Of a DNA stretch of 6,860 nucleotides, positions 1-5,835 are shown one piece after another (within the stretch, counting starts at the first letter, position 1; each line of letters begins with the position of its first letter). Source of the stretch: an uncultured Eubacteriales bacterium (lineage in GTDB: Bacteria > Bacillota > Clostridia > Peptostreptococcales > Anaerovoracaceae); the NCBI GenBank assembly GCA_902803725.1, contig CADCRD010000259.1:1-6860 (forward strand). Reading direction: 5' to 3'. The notes under the pieces are model-generated. The model was not told the DNA's origin. It ran no database searches and saw nothing but the letters and a program-made list of their open reading frames with translations. The translations under genes and the position numbers were made by a program.

Positions 1-71
1 TCTTCAATGAGTTCAGGTTTGTAAGCGCGTGTGCTGCGCCTGTTTTTCAGAACGGTTAGTGTTTCAGCCAT
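1..71 (-). CDS. Nitroreductase family protein, N-terminal fragment (runs off left edge)
   Basis: Only the first 23 codons are present, on the reverse strand. They read MAETLTVLKNRRSTRAYKPE followed by LIE. The pattern 'L..RRS.R.Y.PE.I' is the classic opening of the FMN-dependent nitroreductase family, where the Arg-Arg-Ser-x-Arg stretch helps bind the flavin phosphate. Members are usually cytosolic homodimers of about 170-250 residues that use NAD(P)H to reduce nitroaromatics, quinones or, in other subgroups, flavins or enones. The substrate cannot be told from this fragment. The ATG at 71-69 is preceded by GGGGGA with a 7-nt spacer, which supports this start. The gene is divergent from the amidohydrolase gene at 264. 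Family assignment is fairly sure from the motif, but the rest of the protein lies outside the window. Confidence 0.75.
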   Translation of the reverse strand, partial: MAETLTVLKNRRSTRAYKPELIE

Positions 72-101
72 AATTGATTCCCCCTTTTTTTAATATGAAA
101 A

Positions 102-130
102 AGTATATGCTTTTTTAAAAGATCCTGCAA
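102..130 (-). promoter_or_regulatory. Sigma-A-like promoter for the nitroreductase gene
   Basis: Read on the reverse strand, TTGCAG (130-125) and TATACT (107-102) are separated by exactly 17 nt. The -10 box matches the consensus at five of six bases and the -35 at three. This would put the transcription start near 95, about 25 nt upstream of the nitroreductase ATG. No operator is evident. Confidence 0.5.
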
Positions 131-196
131 GAGGGCTGTGTATGTTTAAAGATTTCATCGGATGAGTATCACAAATCGCTGTCAAAAAAAATTACC

Positions 197-240
197 TTGA
201 TCATATCTTTTTGATACACTATATGAGAATAAGATACATT
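197..240 (+). promoter_or_regulatory. Probable promoter(s) for the amidohydrolase gene
   Basis: Two overlapping candidates lie just upstream of the gene: TTGATC (197-202) with TATATG (220-225), spacer 17 nt, and TTGATA (211-216) with TACATT (235-240), spacer 18 nt. Each matches the consensus only partly, so I cannot choose between them. The segment also contains the small dyad TATC-N5-GATA (204-216), which may or may not be regulatory. Confidence 0.4.
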
Positions 241-250
241 ATTGAATTAT

Positions 251-255
251 GGAGG
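251..255 (+). promoter_or_regulatory. Ribosome binding site that sets the amidohydrolase start
   Basis: GGAGG at 251-255 lies 8 nt before the ATG at 264. It overlaps the in-frame ATG at 249, which therefore cannot be served by this site and has no other site upstream. The start is placed at 264. Confidence 0.8.
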
Positions 256-263
256 TGAATAAG

Positions 264-1064
264 ATGGTGAAAATAGCAGCAGCTCAGATGAAAATGTCGG
301 AAAGTCTTGATGAGAATTATGAAAAATCAATTGAGTTTTTAAAGCAGGCGTCGCAGGAGGGGGCAGACCTCATCTGTTATCCTGAGGTCCAGTTGTCACC
401 ATTTTTTGCGCAATATGAAGACCGGGACGCGACCGGCTATGAAGTGACCATAGACAGTAAATATGTCAGGGGGTTTTGCCAGGCATGCAAAGAATACAGT
501 ATTATTGCAACACCTAACTTTTATGTTCGCGATGGTGCAGGCACATATGACATGAATCTGATGATCGATGAAAATGGAGAAATACTGGGTGTGTCAAAAA
601 TGGTACATATTGCCCAGGCATTTCAGTTCTATGAAAAGGACTATTATACGCCTTCGGAAGACGGCTTTATTGTTTACGATACATCCATTGGCAAGATCGG
701 AATAGTCATATGTTTTGACAGACATTATCCTGAGAGCATCAGAACATGTACTGTTAAGGGCAGTGATCTTGTAATAATCCCAACTGCAAATACAAAGGCA
801 GAGCCAATGGAACTGTTCAATTGGGAAGTGAGAGTGCCGGCATTTCAGAATTCAACCAATGTGGTAATGTGTAATCGTGTTGGCCTGGAAGATGAGATGG
901 ATTTTGCGGGTCAGACTATATTCTGCGGTCCAGATGGAAGCTGCCTGAAGATGGCTGATGACAGTGAGCAGCTGGTGATATGCGAGGTTGATCTTGAAGC
1001 AGCGGCAGCAATGCGGAAAACTAAACCATATATGGAGCTGCGACGCAACGAGTTCTATCTGTAA
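264..1064 (+). CDS. Nitrilase-superfamily carbon-nitrogen hydrolase (amidase/carbamoylase-like)
   Basis: A 266-residue cytosolic hydrolase that should cleave a non-peptide C-N bond (amide, carbamoyl or nitrile) through a thioester on cysteine. All three catalytic residues of the superfamily are visible: Glu41 in CYPEVQLSP, Lys112 in SKMVHI, and Cys150 in GIVICFDRHYPES. The N-terminus VKIAAAQMKM, the 'D(L)VIIPTAN' strand after the nucleophile, and the C-terminal RKTKPYMELRRNEFY all fit. Length is normal for a single-domain member (about 260-300). Among branches it looks closest to the N-carbamoyl-amino-acid amidohydrolase, beta-ureidopropionase and N-carbamoylputrescine amidase group, but CFDRHYPES does not match any characterised signature that I can name with certainty, so the substrate is left open. 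The start at 264 is chosen by the GGAGG at 251-255; the ATG at 249 would add five residues. It stands alone between divergent and convergent neighbours. Confidence 0.88.
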   Translation: MVKIAAAQMKMSESLDENYEKSIEFLKQASQEGADLICYPEVQLSPFFAQYEDRDATGYEVTIDSKYVRGFCQACKEYSIIATPNFYVRDGAGTYDMNLMIDENGEILGVSKMVHIAQAFQFYEKDYYTPSEDGFIVYDTSIGKIGIVICFDRHYPESIRTCTVKGSDLVIIPTANTKAEPMELFNWEVRVPAFQNSTNVVMCNRVGLEDEMDFAGQTIFCGPDGSCLKMADDSEQLVICEVDLEAAAAMRKTKPYMELRRNEFYL

Positions 1065-1166
1065 GCTGTATATCTGATAAAGATTTTCCTCATACCAGTG
1101 AAACAGATATGCAAAGGAAGCACAGGATATGCTGTCTGGCCTGATGCCCAAGGCTGCTCTCCTATA
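1065..1166. other. Convergent gap between amidohydrolase and ABC permease genes
   Basis: This 102-bp gap receives transcription from both sides. It contains a perfect 7-bp inverted repeat, ATATCTG (1070-1076) and CAGATAT (1104-1110), but the 27-nt spacer and the lack of a following T-run make it a poor intrinsic terminator. I see no other strong hairpin and no short gene with a credible ribosome site. Confidence 0.45.
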
Positions 1167-2285
1167 TTACCAGCCGCGCTCTTTTCGCAGTGTGGTTATA
1201 TTTGCTGCAATGAAAATTATAGAAAAACCTAAGAGCACCAGCACTTCCATCCATATGTCAGAAAGTCCGCGGCCGCGGAGGATCACATCCTGCAGCGCGT
1301 TGTTTGTGTAGTAGAGTGGCACCAGATGGCCTGCGATATCCCATCCCCCTGAAAGCCTGAACATTCCGCAGAGAAATACCTGTGGAATCACTATGACCGG
1401 GATGAACTGCATCATCTGGAACTCACTGTTTGCAAGGCTTGACAGCAGTATGCCGAGCGTAAGAGCACAGATCGCTGTCAGCAGATTGATAAGAAAGACC
1501 AGCCAGATGCTCCCGGCCACTTTGAGCCCTATCACATAAATAGCGAAGAGTGTGACCAGTGCGGTCTGAACAAGAGCCAAAATGCTGAAGCCAAGGGTAT
1601 AACCGAAAACGATCTCATAGCGCCTGATGGGAGAGGCAAGCATTTTTTCCAGGGTACCGCTGATCCTCTCGGTCAGGAAATTGATGCCTGCCAGCAGAAA
1701 TACGAAAAAGAAAACGATGATACCTATGAGGGCTGCACCGTAATTGTCAAAAATATCACCTGACTCATTACCGTATATGTACACAACATCAAGAGATGGA
1801 TCAATTCGGGGCTGTGTCTGAAGGCTGACAGGAAGCTGCCGCATCAGCTGTTTTTGTGATTTTGCTGCTTTTTCCTGAAGTATTTTGCCTGTGACTGCGG
1901 AAATTTTTGCGGCCGTCCCGGCATCACTGCCATCCAGATATAGTTTGACTTTCATGTCTTTTTTGCGCATGGTAAGCGCAGCTGCAGCGGAGTTATCATC
2001 TATAGCCTTTTTCAGAGCTGCTTTGCTTGTTGTTTGTTCATGTTTGTTCCATGACCCTCCGTCCGGAGCGATGATCTTCAGCTTGATATCATCCTGCTTC
2101 TTGAGCTCGCGGGCAATGAAAGAAGGAGCTTTTCCGAGCACGATGGTGCTGGTGCTGTCGTTGGCACTCAGAACCAGGTACAGTAGACCGAGAACCAGGA
2201 TCGGCGCCAGAAGAACCAGTGCCATAGTCCGGCGGTCGTGGCGGAGTTGTGTGAATATCCTCAAGGCCAGTGTTCTGATCTTCAT
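1167..2285 (-). CDS. ABC-2 type exporter, membrane permease subunit
   Basis: A 372-residue integral membrane protein, the permease partner of the ATPase encoded just upstream. One membrane segment lies near residues 22-40. A large, mostly extracytoplasmic domain follows (about 42-180, lysine-rich, with SLDVVYIYGNESGDIFDNYG at its end), and then about five more segments (roughly 183-203, 227-252, 258-283, 292-309, 346-366). Between the second and third is the conserved ABC-2 cytoplasmic stretch, ERISGTLEKMLASPIRRYEI (206-225), which contacts the ATPase. This architecture is that of the DrrB/YhgE/LinO-like ABC-2 group that exports drugs, lipids or bacteriocins; the cargo cannot be deduced. Its ATG overlaps the ATPase stop codon (ATGA at 2285-2282), so the two are translationally coupled. 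It also has its own AAGGAG (2298-2293) 7 nt upstream. Two such subunits, or this with a second permease elsewhere, would form the channel. Confidence 0.88.
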   Translation of the reverse strand: MKIRTLALRIFTQLRHDRRTMALVLLAPILVLGLLYLVLSANDSTSTIVLGKAPSFIARELKKQDDIKLKIIAPDGGSWNKHEQTTSKAALKKAIDDNSAAAALTMRKKDMKVKLYLDGSDAGTAAKISAVTGKILQEKAAKSQKQLMRQLPVSLQTQPRIDPSLDVVYIYGNESGDIFDNYGAALIGIIVFFFVFLLAGINFLTERISGTLEKMLASPIRRYEIVFGYTLGFSILALVQTALVTLFAIYVIGLKVAGSIWLVFLINLLTAICALTLGILLSSLANSEFQMMQFIPVIVIPQVFLCGMFRLSGGWDIAGHLVPLYYTNNALQDVILRGRGLSDIWMEVLVLLGFSIIFIAANITTLRKERGW

Positions 2286-3055
2286 TTCAGCTCTCCTTTC
2301 TGTTTATTATGTTCGGCGAGATCTTCGCTGTGCGGCTTGCTTAATTGAGTACCAAAGGCAATAAAGGCCTGTTCAGAGTCTTTGGCACCGGCTTTTCTGA
2401 TAAGTGTTTCAGAAGATCCAGTGGCCAGAACTTTTCCATCGCGGAGCATAGCAAGGCTATCGCATTTTTCGGCTTCATCCATTACGTGAGTTGTGATCAG
2501 TATAGTTACGCCCTTTTTTGCAAGATCGTGCAGTTCATCCCAGATTTCGTGCCTGAGCACAGGATCGATGCCAACGGTTGGTTCATCTAAAATCAACACA
2601 GCCGGATCATGTATCAGTGCTGTTGCCAGTGACAGCCTCTGATTCATTCCGCCTGAATAGTTTTCGGTTCTGATATCAATATCATCTTCAAGTCCCACCA
2701 GGCTGGTAACATAAGAAATGCGGTCACGAAGCTCATTGCCGGTGAGACCGTAAAGCCGGCCGAAAAAGCTGAGATTCTCCCGGCCTGTAAGGTTCGGATA
2801 AAGTGCAGCAGACTGTGCCATATATCCCGTCTTTTCAGCTATGCTTAAGGAAGGCAATTCAGTTCCGAGTATTTCGATCTGTCCGCTATTCTGCTTTAAA
2901 AGTCCGCATACTATTTTGACAAGGGTCGTCTTTCCGCATCCGGAAGGTCCGATGAGTCCGAAGATGCTGCCTGCAGGGATGCGGAGCGAGATGTCAGAAA
3001 GAGCCTGTTTTTTACCAAAACTCTTGCTGACGTTTTGTATACTGATTCCGTTCAT
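2282..3055 (-). CDS. ABC transporter ATP-binding protein (ABC-2 exporter)
   Basis: A 257-residue nucleotide-binding subunit that powers the adjacent permease. All ABC motifs are intact: Walker A GPSGCGKT (36-43), Q-loop Gln81 in YMAQSAALYP, signature YSGGMNQR (133-140), Walker B AVLILDEPT (152-160, catalytic Glu158), D-loop VGIDP (161-165), and H-loop His190 in ITTHVMDEAEKCD. The 'MDEAE' wording and the 'YSGGM' signature fit the DrrA/CcmA/NatA-like exporter ATPases rather than importers. The last 30 or so residues are hydrophilic and charged (SKPHSEDLAEHNKQKGELK). The start is supported by AGGAGG at 3067-3062, 6 nt before the ATG. It is the first gene of a two-gene operon, divergent from the TetR gene that probably represses it. 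Confidence 0.93.
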   Translation of the reverse strand: MNGISIQNVSKSFGKKQALSDISLRIPAGSIFGLIGPSGCGKTTLVKIVCGLLKQNSGQIEILGTELPSLSIAEKTGYMAQSAALYPNLTGRENLSFFGRLYGLTGNELRDRISYVTSLVGLEDDIDIRTENYSGGMNQRLSLATALIHDPAVLILDEPTVGIDPVLRHEIWDELHDLAKKGVTILITTHVMDEAEKCDSLAMLRDGKVLATGSSETLIRKAGAKDSEQAFIAFGTQLSKPHSEDLAEHNKQKGELK

Positions 3056-3079
3056 GGCCGGCCTCCTGTTTTCATAAAA

Positions 3080-3093
3080 ACCCTATGAAGGGT
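3080..3093 (-). repeat. Perfect inverted repeat ACCCT-N4-AGGGT in the ABC operon leader
   Basis: Five-base arms (3080-3084 and 3089-3093) flank ATGA. The repeat is 24 nt upstream of the ATPase ATG and 12 nt before its AGGAGG site. It could be a second operator half-set or a small mRNA hairpin. It is too short to act as a terminator, and the function is unknown. Confidence 0.35.
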
Positions 3094-3097
3094 ACAG

Positions 3098-3127
3098 TTG
3101 AGTTAATAGACACATATATATTATAAT
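3098..3127 (+). promoter_or_regulatory. Promoter for the TetR-family regulator
   Basis: TTGAGT (3098-3103) and a perfect TATAAT (3122-3127) are 18 nt apart. Transcription would begin near 3134, giving an untranslated leader of about 95 nt before the regulator's ATG. Confidence 0.55.
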
Positions 3128-3135
3128 GCGTGTGT
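3110..3135. promoter_or_regulatory. Candidate TetR operator across divergent promoters
   Basis: ACACA (3110-3114) and TGTGT (3131-3135) form an imperfect dyad centred at 3122.5, directly on the -10 region. The same AT-rich centre also reads TATAAT on the reverse strand (3125-3120), where it could serve the ABC operon, although no good reverse -35 is found at the right distance. A repressor here would block both directions, the usual arrangement for TetR proteins beside an exporter. The assignment rests on position and partial symmetry only. Confidence 0.35.
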
Positions 3136-3216
3136 GGACAGTTTTTTACCATCAGATTTGTAAATATGTCGATTAAGTCAGTGCGAATAATAAGTAACTG
3201 ATGAAGGAAGATAAAT

Positions 3217-3223
3217 AAAGGAG
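3217..3223 (+). promoter_or_regulatory. Ribosome binding site deciding the TetR start
   Basis: AAAGGAG at 3217-3223 is followed by two consecutive ATG codons at 3227 and 3230. The spacer is only 3 nt to the first but 6 nt to the second, so the second is the more likely start. The difference is one methionine. Confidence 0.6.
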
Positions 3224-3229
3224 AACATG

Positions 3230-3847
3230 ATGAAAAAAGATCGGAGGTATGAAAAAACAGAAGAAAAAATCAGGGAAGCTTTTTTTGAGCTTCTAAAAAA
3301 GAGCACTCTTCAAGAGGTAACAGTCAAAGAAATCATTTCAGAAGCAGGGATTAATCGTGCGACTTTTTATCTGCATTATCAGGATAAATATGCATTGCAG
3401 GAAAAGATAGAGCAGGAGATGTTCAGTGAGATTTTCGAAATTATTTCAGATAAGGAGCAGTCAGCGAAAGGCACTTGTGAAGAAAATGGTGCAGCGAAAT
3501 TAATGATTCCGCCAAGCCTTGAGCAAATCAGAAGATTAACTGAGTTTGCAGAAAAAAACAGAAATAAAATGCAGCTGATGGCTGATATTGATGTAGCAGA
3601 GCATTTTGTGAATGAATATTTTATGCATAACAAAGAATGGATCGACAGTCAGTTCAGCATCTTCGAAAGGGATCCGGTGACGGCCCATTACCTGAAGAAT
3701 GCCATCAAAGGAATGATAATTGGAATGCTGGGGACATGGTTTCGCCGTGGATTTCAGGAAAGTGCAGAGGAATTTTTTGAAACATATGGCAAGGTCGTCT
3801 TAAAACTGCGAGAGGGGATCAGCCGGATGCTGGCCGGGATAAACTAA
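3230..3847 (+). CDS. TetR/AcrR-family transcriptional regulator
   Basis: A 205-residue one-component repressor. The N-terminal DNA-binding domain is typical: helix 1 KTEEKIREAFFELLKK (9-24), then the helix-turn-helix VTVKEIISEAGINRATFYLHY (about 30-50) with the family hallmark 'A(G).N..TFY.HY.DK..L'. The C-terminal half is the ligand-binding and dimerisation region. It ends with a hydrophobic helix KGMIIGMLGTWFRRGF and an EFFETYGKVV helix, a pattern common in the TetR subgroup with the DhaS-like C-terminal domain. The inducer is not predictable. It is divergent from the ABC exporter operon across 174 bp and is followed by a strong terminator, so it is monocistronic. Local regulation of the exporter and of itself is the natural inference. 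Its coding sequence is visibly more A-rich than the ABC genes. Confidence 0.9.
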   Translation: MKKDRRYEKTEEKIREAFFELLKKSTLQEVTVKEIISEAGINRATFYLHYQDKYALQEKIEQEMFSEIFEIISDKEQSAKGTCEENGAAKLMIPPSLEQIRRLTEFAEKNRNKMQLMADIDVAEHFVNEYFMHNKEWIDSQFSIFERDPVTAHYLKNAIKGMIIGMLGTWFRRGFQESAEEFFETYGKVVLKLREGISRMLAGIN

Positions 3848-3866
3848 GACGAGAAATATGAAAAAT

Positions 3867-3907
3867 AACAGGTCATCATCCTGCCATAGATGATGGCCTG
3901 TTTTTTT
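3867..3907. terminator. Intrinsic terminator, probably bidirectional (tetR / tryptophanase)
   Basis: A 14-bp stem (3867-3880 with 3889-3902, one G-U pair) and 8-nt loop CTGCCATA are followed by a run of T (3901-3907) on the forward strand, ending tetR transcription. On the reverse strand the same stem is followed by TATTTTTC, so it can also end the convergent tryptophanase transcript, whose stop codon is 37 bp away. Confidence 0.85.
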
Positions 3908-3943
3908 GCAAAAGTTACCCGCAGACTGCAGATCCTGCCATAA

Positions 3944-5581
3944 CTATTCTTCAGGATACGGTTCGAGGAATGCATGGAAATGCCTCATCGGCAGATCCTT
4001 TCCCCAGGTGATCCGGATGTTAGGGATGTTTTCTCTGTCTTCATACAGAGCCTTGACGGCAGCTATTACATAATCCAGATGTTCCTTTGAAAGCTGGCTT
4101 CTGTTGATCGCGAACCTGACCACGTTGCAGACTTCTTCCTGCTGTTCGGGTGTTTTCAGATCGTATTCCATTGAGTAATCGCCCAGCTCGGAAACGCGTA
4201 TGCCGTACCTCCTGATAAGCTCTATCGAAAAGCCCTGACCTGCAAACTTTTCGTGATCCCGCTTGCCGTCGAAGAACTCGGTCATGTTGATATATACACC
4301 GTGCCCGCCTGCAGGAAGCACCACGCCTTTGATGCCTGCGTCATAAAAACCTTCTGCAAGGTAATTGCACTGGCTGACTCTCTCGTCAAGATAATCAAAG
4401 CTGCAGCTTTCATAAAGGCCGGCGGCCAGAGCCATGATGTCCCTGCCGGACATACCGCCATATGAGTCGTTGCCGTAGCAGGAAATCTGTTTTACCTTCA
4501 GTCTTACACCGACATCCATCTTAACTGAACCGTCTTCATTAAAGTCAGTAAAGTTCTTCCAGAATGTTCCCTTGTCTCTGAAAGCGAGCATGCCGCCCAT
4601 GTTTGCGTGACCGTCCTTCTTGGCTGACATGGCAAAGCCGTCGCAGTATGAGAACATCTCAGTTGCGATTTCGGCGATGCTCCTGTCGGCGTAACCTTCT
4701 TCGTTGACCTTGATAAAGTAAGCATTCTCAGCCCATCTTGCGGCATCATATATGTACGGTATATCATATTTGTGGGCGATCTGGCTGACTGCCCTGAGAT
4801 TGGCCATGGAAACAGGCTGGCCGCAAACAGGATTGTTCGTTATGCAGGTAAAGATCAGTGGTACATTTTCCGGTCCGACATTCTGGATCAGCTGCTCGAG
4901 CTTTTCAAGATCCATGTCCCCTTTGAATGGATTTTTTTCATACCTTCCACCTTCGGGGACTTCGAACAGCAGATCTTTGTTGTAGAGATTTCTGGGTACT
5001 GATCCCATTTGTTTTATATTGCCTTCTGTCGTGTCAAAGTGACCGTTTGACGGGATAGTGAAGATCTTGCCCGGATGGCGCTCGCTGAGAATGTTCCTTA
5101 CTATCTCCATCAGCACGGACTCTGCCGCGCGCCCCTGCTGTATAATAAAAGCATTCGGTCTTTCCATCTGCGCAGCTCCTCCGTTAAAGAATCCACCCTC
5201 ATATTCACACAGATACATCTCATCCATCATTCTGTCGATGTCCCTTACATCAGTTCTCACAAGATCGATTATCTTTTTCCAGTTCTTTTCTCCGCCCCTT
5301 TCAAAAATGTCACGGAAAGTATCGAGAAGTACATAGTATCCTTTGTTTCTCCCGTAGGATTCATCGCCAAGGAACAGAGCTGCCCATTGCTGATCGGTCA
5401 TTGCTGTCGTTCCTGAGTCTGACAGCATATCAACGGTCAGCATCCCTGCAGGGAACGCGAATTCATTGTAGTGTGTTGCCTTGAGAGCTCTTTCGCGCTG
5501 GCTGACTGTGACTTCAGGGATATCCCTGATAACGTGAGAAAAGTGTCTTGGTGCCGGTACATCAAGCTGATAATTTTTCAT
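3944..5581 (-). CDS. tnaA: Tryptophanase-type PLP lyase (tryptophan indole-lyase family, long form)
   Basis: A 545-residue cytosolic PLP enzyme of the beta-eliminating lyase family (tryptophanase and tyrosine phenol-lyase). It is expected to split L-tryptophan into indole, pyruvate and ammonia. Family blocks are clear: LSDSGTTAMTDQQWAAL near residue 53, the K+-site region GDESY, QGRAAE (149-154), HFDTTEGN, GQPVSMANLR, DAARWAENAYFIK (cofactor Asp279 and Arg282), SAKKDG with PLP lysine Lys322, YGGMSGRD and INRSQLSKEHLD. The C-terminal MRHFHAF places a histidine (His534) where E. coli tryptophanase has His463 and tyrosine phenol-lyase has Phe, which favours tryptophanase. E. coli TnaA is about 471 residues. 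The extra length appears as about 45 residues before QGRAAE (FERGGEKNW to NGGAAQMERP) and about 15 after the PLP lysine. The start at 5581 follows AGGAGG (5596-5591) by 9 nt; the in-frame ATG at 5602 overlaps that site. No tryptophan permease gene is adjacent. Substrate call is likely but not proven. Confidence 0.85.
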   Translation of the reverse strand: MKNYQLDVPAPRHFSHVIRDIPEVTVSQRERALKATHYNEFAFPAGMLTVDMLSDSGTTAMTDQQWAALFLGDESYGRNKGYYVLLDTFRDIFERGGEKNWKKIIDLVRTDVRDIDRMMDEMYLCEYEGGFFNGGAAQMERPNAFIIQQGRAAESVLMEIVRNILSERHPGKIFTIPSNGHFDTTEGNIKQMGSVPRNLYNKDLLFEVPEGGRYEKNPFKGDMDLEKLEQLIQNVGPENVPLIFTCITNNPVCGQPVSMANLRAVSQIAHKYDIPYIYDAARWAENAYFIKVNEEGYADRSIAEIATEMFSYCDGFAMSAKKDGHANMGGMLAFRDKGTFWKNFTDFNEDGSVKMDVGVRLKVKQISCYGNDSYGGMSGRDIMALAAGLYESCSFDYLDERVSQCNYLAEGFYDAGIKGVVLPAGGHGVYINMTEFFDGKRDHEKFAGQGFSIELIRRYGIRVSELGDYSMEYDLKTPEQQEEVCNVVRFAINRSQLSKEHLDYVIAAVKALYEDRENIPNIRITWGKDLPMRHFHAFLEPYPEE

Positions 5582-5726
5582 TTTTAAATCCCTCCTGTTC
5601 ATTAAAAGAAAAGTAACGATTTATAATGAAAAATTCCCGGTTGCCGTCTGTGCGGCCGCGGACGAATTTTCAATATACAGCATTATTATTCTCGCCCGTT
5701 GTCATAGATTTTCAGATGTGTTCACT
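5582..5726 (-). other. Long untranslated leader of the tryptophanase gene
   Basis: The leader from the predicted start point to the ATG is about 145 nt. It holds a GC-rich island around GCGGCCGC (5652-5659), flanked by CGTC and GACG that could form a weak hairpin. It also holds two tiny frames: 11 codons (5705-5670) and 20 codons (5683-5621). Neither encodes tryptophan or has a good ribosome site, so a TnaC-type arrest peptide is not supported. No T-box or known riboswitch pattern was recognised. Confidence 0.4.
5591..5596 (-). promoter_or_regulatory. Ribosome binding site that sets the tryptophanase start
   Basis: AGGAGG on the reverse strand lies 9 nt upstream of the ATG at 5581. The longer in-frame start at 5602 would translate through this site and has no Shine-Dalgarno of its own, so its seven extra residues (MNRRDLK) are probably not made. 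Confidence 0.8.
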
Positions 5727-5732
5727 GATTAA

Positions 5733-5761
5733 AATATACAACAGGCAAAAAAGCATTGCAA
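5733..5761 (-). promoter_or_regulatory. Promoter for the tryptophanase gene
   Basis: On the reverse strand, TTGCAA (5761-5756) and TATATT (5738-5733) are exactly 17 nt apart. They match the sigma-A consensus at four and five of six positions. The expected start is near 5726. The promoter lies downstream of the tautomerase terminator, so the lyase gene is an independent unit. Confidence 0.55.
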
Positions 5762-5793
5762 CCTTGCTTGTCCATTCTTTGCAGATTTCAGAT

Positions 5794-5824
5794 AAAAAAG
5801 AACAGTTTCAGGAAACTGTTCTTT
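5794..5824 (-). terminator. Intrinsic terminator of the tautomerase gene
   Basis: AAAGAACAGTTTC (5797-5809) and GAAACTGTTCTTT (5812-5824) are perfect 13-bp complements separated by two bases. The folded form would have a 12-bp stem and a CAGG/CCTG tetraloop. On the reverse strand the stem runs into a T-tract (5799-5794). It lies 12 bp after the tautomerase stop codon. Confidence 0.85.
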
Positions 5825-5835
5825 CGTGCATGCAG

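Noticed and set aside
166..217. GTATCA (166-171) and TGATAC (212-217) as an operator pair upstream of the amidohydrolase
   Set aside because: Six-base arms 40 nt apart in AT-rich sequence are easily found by chance and are not centred on either candidate promoter.
852..1151. A reverse 99-codon frame overlapping the 3' end of the amidohydrolase gene
   Set aside because: It is antisense to well-conserved amidohydrolase coding sequence, has no ribosome site, and its residue pattern is not protein-like.
4253..5416. Several forward and one reverse frame of 70-113 codons within the tryptophanase gene
   Set aside because: All lie inside the clearly coding lyase frame and are shadows in other frames.
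5652..5659. GCGGCCGC palindrome in the tryptophanase leader as a possible cloning scar (NotI site) or operator
   Set aside because: An 8-bp site alone is not evidence of engineering, flanking sequence shows no vector-like features, and nothing else supports an operator role.
5621..5705. Two short reverse-strand frames in the tryptophanase leader as a possible TnaC-like arrest peptide
   Set aside because: Neither has a tryptophan codon, a terminal proline or a convincing ribosome site, so they are described only as part of the leader.
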